A DNA stretch of 64,000 nucleotides from Undaria pinnatifida (taxonomy: Eukaryota > Sar > Phaeophyceae > Laminariales > Alariaceae), in contig JABAKD010000014.1 in NCBI GenBank assembly GCA_012845835.1, forward strand, positions 3,769,710-3,833,709. The letters are read 5' to 3'. A model generated the notes under the pieces. It was given only the letters and a program-made list of their open reading frames with translations, had not been told where the DNA came from and ran no database searches. Position 1 is the stretch's first letter, and every line of letters starts with the position of its first letter. A program made the translations under genes and the position numbers. Shown piece after piece: positions 58,976 through 64,000 of this stretch.

Positions 58976-59281
58976 CTGTATCGGGCAATGGAACGAGGTT
59001 CGCGGTGAAGACATGACAAATGCGGTATATGTCGTCGATTGTGGGCTAATTGAGGGACAGAAAATACCGCCTCTCGTTGTTCGCTACTGCTTCCGGGTTT
59101 TAGCTGTGTCGTCCTCGGGTGAGCAAGGCTCGCATTTTCCATTTTTCCCTTCGTTGGACAACGGCAGATGGCGTGGCAATGAATTCCGGGTGACTGTCGG
59201 TACATGTAGAAGCAGATTCCATCGTTTTTTATTATTGCCGTCTGACAATGTGTAGGTAACATGAGTTTCAACGCTGATCAC

Positions 59282-60780
59282 CCCATAAATCCTTCAAGAC
59301 AGTATAAGAAAACCAAGGGACGCTCACGAAGAAAAGAAAATCTTTGTATAATCGGGTAATGGAACGCAGAAACGGTAAAAAGTGACATGCAAGGATGTTT
59401 CCAGGCGACTGTTTGTGACCACGCCAAGGGAGCAGATTATGTCATTGGGCAATGGAACCACATAAAGCGGTAAGTGTATGCTAAAGGTAATTCCGGGCGG
59501 TTCGTTGTGCGGCAAATGGAACCCGGTGAAGACATTCGATGGGCAAAAGGAACACGACAAAGGCGCAATAAGCAATGAAACGCAGCGAAGGCGTGCAATG
59601 GGTATTGGAACCCGGCAAAAGGCGGGTAGTGGGGAATGGAACACGGCAAAGGCATGCAACGAGCACTGGGACACGGTACAGGAATGCAATGTGATATGGA
59701 AAAGCGGAAGAGGCGTGAACTGAGCAATATAACACGGTTATAGGCTTGCAAAATGGGCAGTGGAACACCGTAAAGGCGCGCGTTGGGCGATAGAATCCGG
59801 TAACATGCAAATGCATATATGTGGCTGTTGTTGTTCTCACGTTAACGCGTATAATTAAGTCCGTGGCAACTAGACAGGCTCCGGTCATTCTGAAGTGGAA
59901 GAATACTCCAGGGAAAAAATAAAACATACCAAAAGCGGTACACGTGTATATCATCGCTGACGCAAGTCATACATCCGCCCAAAAAAAAAATGAAATCGGA
60001 CTAGCGTACGTGTACATGTGGTATATGTGTATTCTAGGCTGTCGATTGTGGGCTCGTCGAAGGGCAGATGAAAAGACGGAGATGGGTGGCACGACACGTC
60101 GAGTCACAAACGCGCCAGGTTGATGCAAAGACACAAGAGATCCGGAAAGTGCCGAAGGCAACTACTGTACATTGTAGACCTAGCCAACAAGTACCTAGTC
60201 GGCGCAAATAACGAGTTTGTCGCTCATTGAATACACTAAGGTGGTGGCTGCATCACGGTGGCGATTTCCCTTCATTATTGATTGTATAAAAAAAAATACT
60301 TCGAAGAACACCACTACCGAAGGGAGCTAGACTTTTCGCATGGGTTTATTTTATTGTTCCTCTTGATTTTTGCTTCTCTTTCTTTGGGAGAATGTGTACG
60401 AGTGATTGGCGTTGTAGTCCATGCTGCATGTCGTCCGCTTGGCATAAACAAATAGTTGACGTCTTGAATTAGTATGAACTAATTAAATTTTGCGGCGTTT
60501 ATCGTTGGCCAGCTGGTGAATGAGCTAAACATATTCAAAACAGTAATCAGGTATGCTTGGGTTAGAGTTTGTTGTCTCTCGCGAACATAGAAAACAACTA
60601 AGATCTTAAATTGGTATGAATACATCAAATTCTCCAGGCTAAAAATCACTGGGTGGAGTCTTCCAGACCAAAAATATTGTGTTCCCGTCGAAGCACATAA
60701 AAAACGGCACAAAAATTACATATGCTCTGTCGGATGGCTAAAATATGAATTATGTTACACACCTCGGATAGATCATCAAT
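59282..60780. other. No gene recognised; GGAACnCGGTAAAGG-type loose tandem repeats
   Basis: 59350-59800 has many AATGGAACACGGCAAAGGC-like units at irregular 30-50 bp spacing. 59815-59940 is an inverted repeat X copy. Nothing else identified. Confidence 0.5.
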
Positions 60781-60794
60781 CCCTCCTTGATATA

Positions 60795-60945
60795 GATCAG
60801 CTATGATATATGCGTGTACCACTGTTGGTTTGTTTGTGTTTTTTCCCTGGTGCATTGGGAATATCCCTCCACCCCAGAGTAACTGCAGCCTGTTCTGTGA
60901 CCACGGACTTGATAAGGCGAGTTAATGTGATACCACCACCAACAA
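60795..60945 (+). repeat. Dispersed repeat X, copy 5
   Basis: CTGTGACCACGGACTTGATA and GCGAGTTAATGTGA; intact TTAA site. Confidence 0.65.
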
Positions 60946-60959
60946 CGTTGACCATTCAG

Positions 60960-61970
60960 GACGATCTGTATGGTCTAGCTCATGTTACCCGGTAGGAGCC
61001 GTACGATCTGCATGATCTATCACGTGGTTCCTGCCGTGGCTCTGTACTCTATAGATACGGGCCCAGCACAACATCTCAAAACGGCAGATACAGGATCTGC
61101 TATAGATGATCTAGATGATCTAGATGATCTGTTGATGATCTGTAGATGATCTAGATCATGATCTGTCCGCGGTGTGCAATGGTATCATTCCTTTGGCTAC
61201 AATGCGGTGGTGGCGATACAGCGGTGGCGCTTTCTCTCCGTTGCTTTTCGTGCGGTTCGTTTTTTTAACAACACAATCAGGTTGGAGTACATGTGTCTTA
61301 CGCCCGCCCGCCCGCCCGCCCGCCCGCCCGCCCGCACCTCGCTTGCTCTTTCCTCTTTTTTTCGTCGCTCCTGCCGCCGCTTGGTTGCCGAAGAAATCCC
61401 CCCGACCTAAGCAATTGGGAGGGAAAGACATTTCACTCAGCGGACAGATCACCGATCCCAGTCGATGATCTAGATATTGAATGGAAGAGCTGTATGATCT
61501 AGCGCACGTTACCGGGCGGGAATCGTATGACCTGAATGATGCAGCACATGTTTCCAGGATTAATCATGTACTTTGTAAAATATACGTATCACGCAGCTTG
61601 CAAAATATGACTATCAACCCTAAACTAGTCGAACTCACAGCTAAACTATTTAGAATCTATACATGTAGAACCTGCACAACATCTCGTAACGGCAAATATC
61701 GGGTCTAGATATCTACGTGATCTGCACCGTGATCTGTCAAATGTTTGAACAGTCGAAGATCCCTGTTCATGGTCTATGGCATTCAGGACAGACAGATTCC
61801 CTGGCCTGTATGATCTGCGCGGCCTACGTACAGATCATGTTGCTGGGTGAGGGTGAGGACCAGATTATCTATCTGCATGATCTGGCACATCGCTCGTGCA
61901 TGAGGGAGCCGTACGACACAGATCATGTACAACATACCATAACGTCAGATACAAATCTACTGTAGATTCA
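60960..61970. repeat. GATC-rich dispersed repeat with 9-bp tandem core
   Basis: GATGATCTA units at 61090-61160 and scattered GATCTGCATGATCT, GTACGATCTGCATG throughout; relative of 1985-2480 in opposite orientation. A (CGCC)n run lies at 61298-61337. Confidence 0.6.
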
Positions 61971-63000
61971 TCCCACGATACGGGTTGTATTTTATAAAAA
62001 TATTTTCAGGATGTCAGCCGTGAGTTCGACAAATTTCGGGTCAATACTCATCTTTGCAAGCTGCGTTATTCGTACTTGCAATATACTATATGGGTGAGTT
62101 TTTTATTGGGAGGGGTCCTATTTTTTTTGTCCACTATAATGGTTAGTGTTGGTTTTTTACTTTAGGTGGGGAATTTTGAGCTAGATCTAACATCATATCT
62201 ATTCTATAAATTTGTTACTGTAGTTTCCACTGTATTTAGCTAAGTGCTTTTTTTTCACCAGTTGAGCTCCTCAAGTTTCGAGCTATCAGTTAGTGCGATG
62301 ATTTTGCGAGTATATGCGTTTTAGGACTAGCGCATAGAAGGGTCGGTCGGGCTTCGCGAGTGAATGCCTTCGAAGTCATGATGCGGGTGAGATATTCAGC
62401 TGCTCCTCATGTGAGGAGCTCAGAAAATTCTTAGAACTTGCTGCACCCCTACCTAGCGTGGGAGGGCACTGTGAAGGATCTAGATCGTTATCTGTCCGAT
62501 GTCCGAACGCCTGGGAAGCTGTGTAGCGCTCGGACTAAGAGTGTGTCTGGGTTCTTACACCATGTGGTGCGTCGAAAAGAGGCAAAAAAAGGCACGCGCT
62601 CATGCTGCGCTAGGGGTGCACTTGAAAAAAAGTACGGTATTCCCCCTCACTTGAGGATCTCTATACCTCATGGCCTAGGCATACCCCGAAAGGGTCTAAA
62701 AAACAGTACTATTTGTGAGGTAAATGAGGCAAGAGTGTCTTGTACATGCAATAAGTAGGCCGTGTGCGTTCAAAGAAAACCTTTCAAAAAACAACAAAAC
62801 AAAAACGAAAAAAAATCCCACCACATGTCCACCACAAACCGCCCCCAGCCCGGCTACCGCAGCCATCTCAAGACGACGTGCTACGAAAAAAGCTCCACGA
62901 GTTAGCGTAAGTTGTTAGTCCGCTCCTAGACCCCGGCTGTGTGGAAAATCGGCCTTGTACAGCTTTGGTAATCAGTGACCTAAACTACCGGCAGACGCTA
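61971..63000. other. No gene recognised
   Basis: 62000-62085 is a family Z fragment (inverse). 62260-62460 shares GAGCTCCTCAAGTTTCGAGC and GAGCTCAGAAAATTCTTAGA with 46260-46350 and 51410-51770, so another dispersed repeat. No exon identified. Confidence 0.4.
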
Positions 63001-63218
63001 CAGAACAGACAGACAGACCAAGTAAATAACGGAAGCCTGTACCTGTATTGTACGCACCCCGTTATGTATAGGCCTTCTCGCCTTGCAAGGCAAAAAACAG
63101 CTAGACAGACAGACAGACTGACTGACTGACTGACTGACTAATAAAAAAATGGAAGCCTGTACCGTACGCACCCCGCTACGACAAGGCCCAGGCCTTCTCG
63201 CCTTGCAAGGCAAAAAAC

Positions 63219-63266
<48 letters not shown>

Positions 63267-63330
63267 TAATAAAAAAATGGAAGCCTGTACCGTACGCACC
63301 CCGCTATGACAAGGCCTTTTTTTTTTCTTG
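63000..63330. repeat. Compound tandem repeat with (GACA)n
   Basis: Three copies of a 110-125 bp unit: GGAAGCCTGTACCGTACGCA, CTCGCCTTGCAAGGCAAAAA, then a (GACA)n run of differing length and ACTAATAAAAAAAT. Confidence 0.9.
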
Positions 63331-63424
63331 CGAGGAAAAACAAAAAAAAACGGCCTCGGTCGCTTTCGTTCCACCTCGTTCTTGCCTCGTTGCGAGTTGA
63401 TTTCCAACGACACATTTATTTCCT

Positions 63425-63535
63425 CAGTTTAGGAGTCAGGACGCGCCACCCCTATATCGTAAGCCGGTGCTACGATAGAGGTGACACTTTATGGACCACA
63501 ACAAACAGTTTCTGAACAACGGGGGACTCCTTAAC
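63425..63535. repeat. Half of the 45-kb TIR element
   Basis: GTGCTACGATAGAGGTGACA, then CAGTTTCTGAACAACGGGG and ACTCCTTAACCCAAAAATCG correspond to the right arm at 45780-45850. Confidence 0.5.
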
Positions 63536-63789
63536 CCAAAAATCGTCGGAGAACGTACATTTTTGTTTTTGCAAAATGACATAATATTTGGAATATACTT
63601 CGAAGTATATATATATCTAGGCAGTGAATTTGTCCATCGGGGTTGAACTTTTCAGTTTTACTCAAACTCAGATTTTGGGTGAGGTATGGAGCTCCTGAAG
63701 TGATCAAATTTAATCAAGTGACCACCTTCAGAAGACAAATCGAGTCACCACCCTCAGAAGGCCAAAAATATGCACCTCTATATACATGT

Positions 63790-63935
63790 GTCTACAGCAG
63801 TAGGGGTTCCTCTATAGTGCTGGTATGTGCCAGACGGACATGCCGGCACGAGAGCGGCAACCGGCGCTACTACTCCGCGTACTGCCACTGCTGGTCGTTT
63901 TCATCTCTGCCAAGCGATGTCACGGGCGCTGTGCC
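63790..63935. repeat. CTATAGTGCCGG-type repeat
   Basis: TTCCTCTATAGTGCTGGTAT, CGCGTACTGCCACTGCTGGT, AAGCGATGTCACGGGCGC; same order as the copy at 58485. Confidence 0.6.
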
Positions 63936-64000
63936 GGCATATAGCTGGTCGTATCCATATACGCCAACATATTTCGCAAGCACAATTTATGATATAGCGG

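Overview
The window is nuclear DNA of a eukaryote. Coding sequence lies in short exons (about 60-300 nt, one of about 670 nt) with clean GT-AG borders, separated by introns of 0.3-4 kb that are packed with dispersed repeats. Three host genes can be rebuilt from exon homology and matching splice phase: a divergent TATA-binding protein (+ strand, 747-7966), a Nudix-domain protein missing its 5' end (+ strand, 28000-32569), and a TOG-array protein of the TOGARAM/crescerin type (- strand, 58975 to 36274, 5' end not certain). A TOGARAM homologue suggests an organism that builds cilia or flagella at some stage. Together with the long repeat-filled introns, my inference is a large-genome alga or other protist, possibly a stramenopile such as a brown alga. 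The species is not determined.

Layout. 1-8 kb: TBP gene, whose introns hold a Tc1-like MITE, GATC-rich repeats, a 0.3 kb ATT microsatellite and a TIR element. 8-13 kb: no host gene; dispersed repeats and the broken 3' end of a non-LTR retroelement with a restriction-like endonuclease domain. 13.0-21.4 kb: an LTR retroelement with two identical 268-bp LTRs, a 4-bp target duplication, a Gag-type zinc knuckle, a NADAR-like domain (broken by frameshifts) and an integrase plus chromodomain ORF, but no recognisable reverse transcriptase. 21.7-28 kb: relics and MITEs. 28.0-32.6 kb: Nudix gene, with a 1.2 kb array of 17-bp repeats in one intron. 32.6-36.3 kb: no gene seen, only minisatellite-like arrays. 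36.3-59 kb: the TOG-array gene, whose introns contain a TIR element with a nested solo LTR, two miniature LTR elements (TRIMs), several minisatellites and repeated partial copies of its own exon starts. 59-64 kb: repeats only.

The main points beyond the gene list are: (1) an LTR retroelement that carries a NADAR-type domain and lacks RT; (2) two TRIMs that share its terminal sequence, primer-binding site and 4-bp target-site duplication; (3) tandem duplication of 3' splice sites plus the adjoining exon start in at least four introns of two unrelated genes; (4) a TBP with a Leu at one of the four DNA-intercalating Phe positions; (5) a roughly 89-bp TTAA-flanked MITE caught inside another repeat whose uninterrupted copies are also in the window; (6) an excess of the short palindrome TACCWGGTA. 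All comparisons were made by eye. No database search was run.
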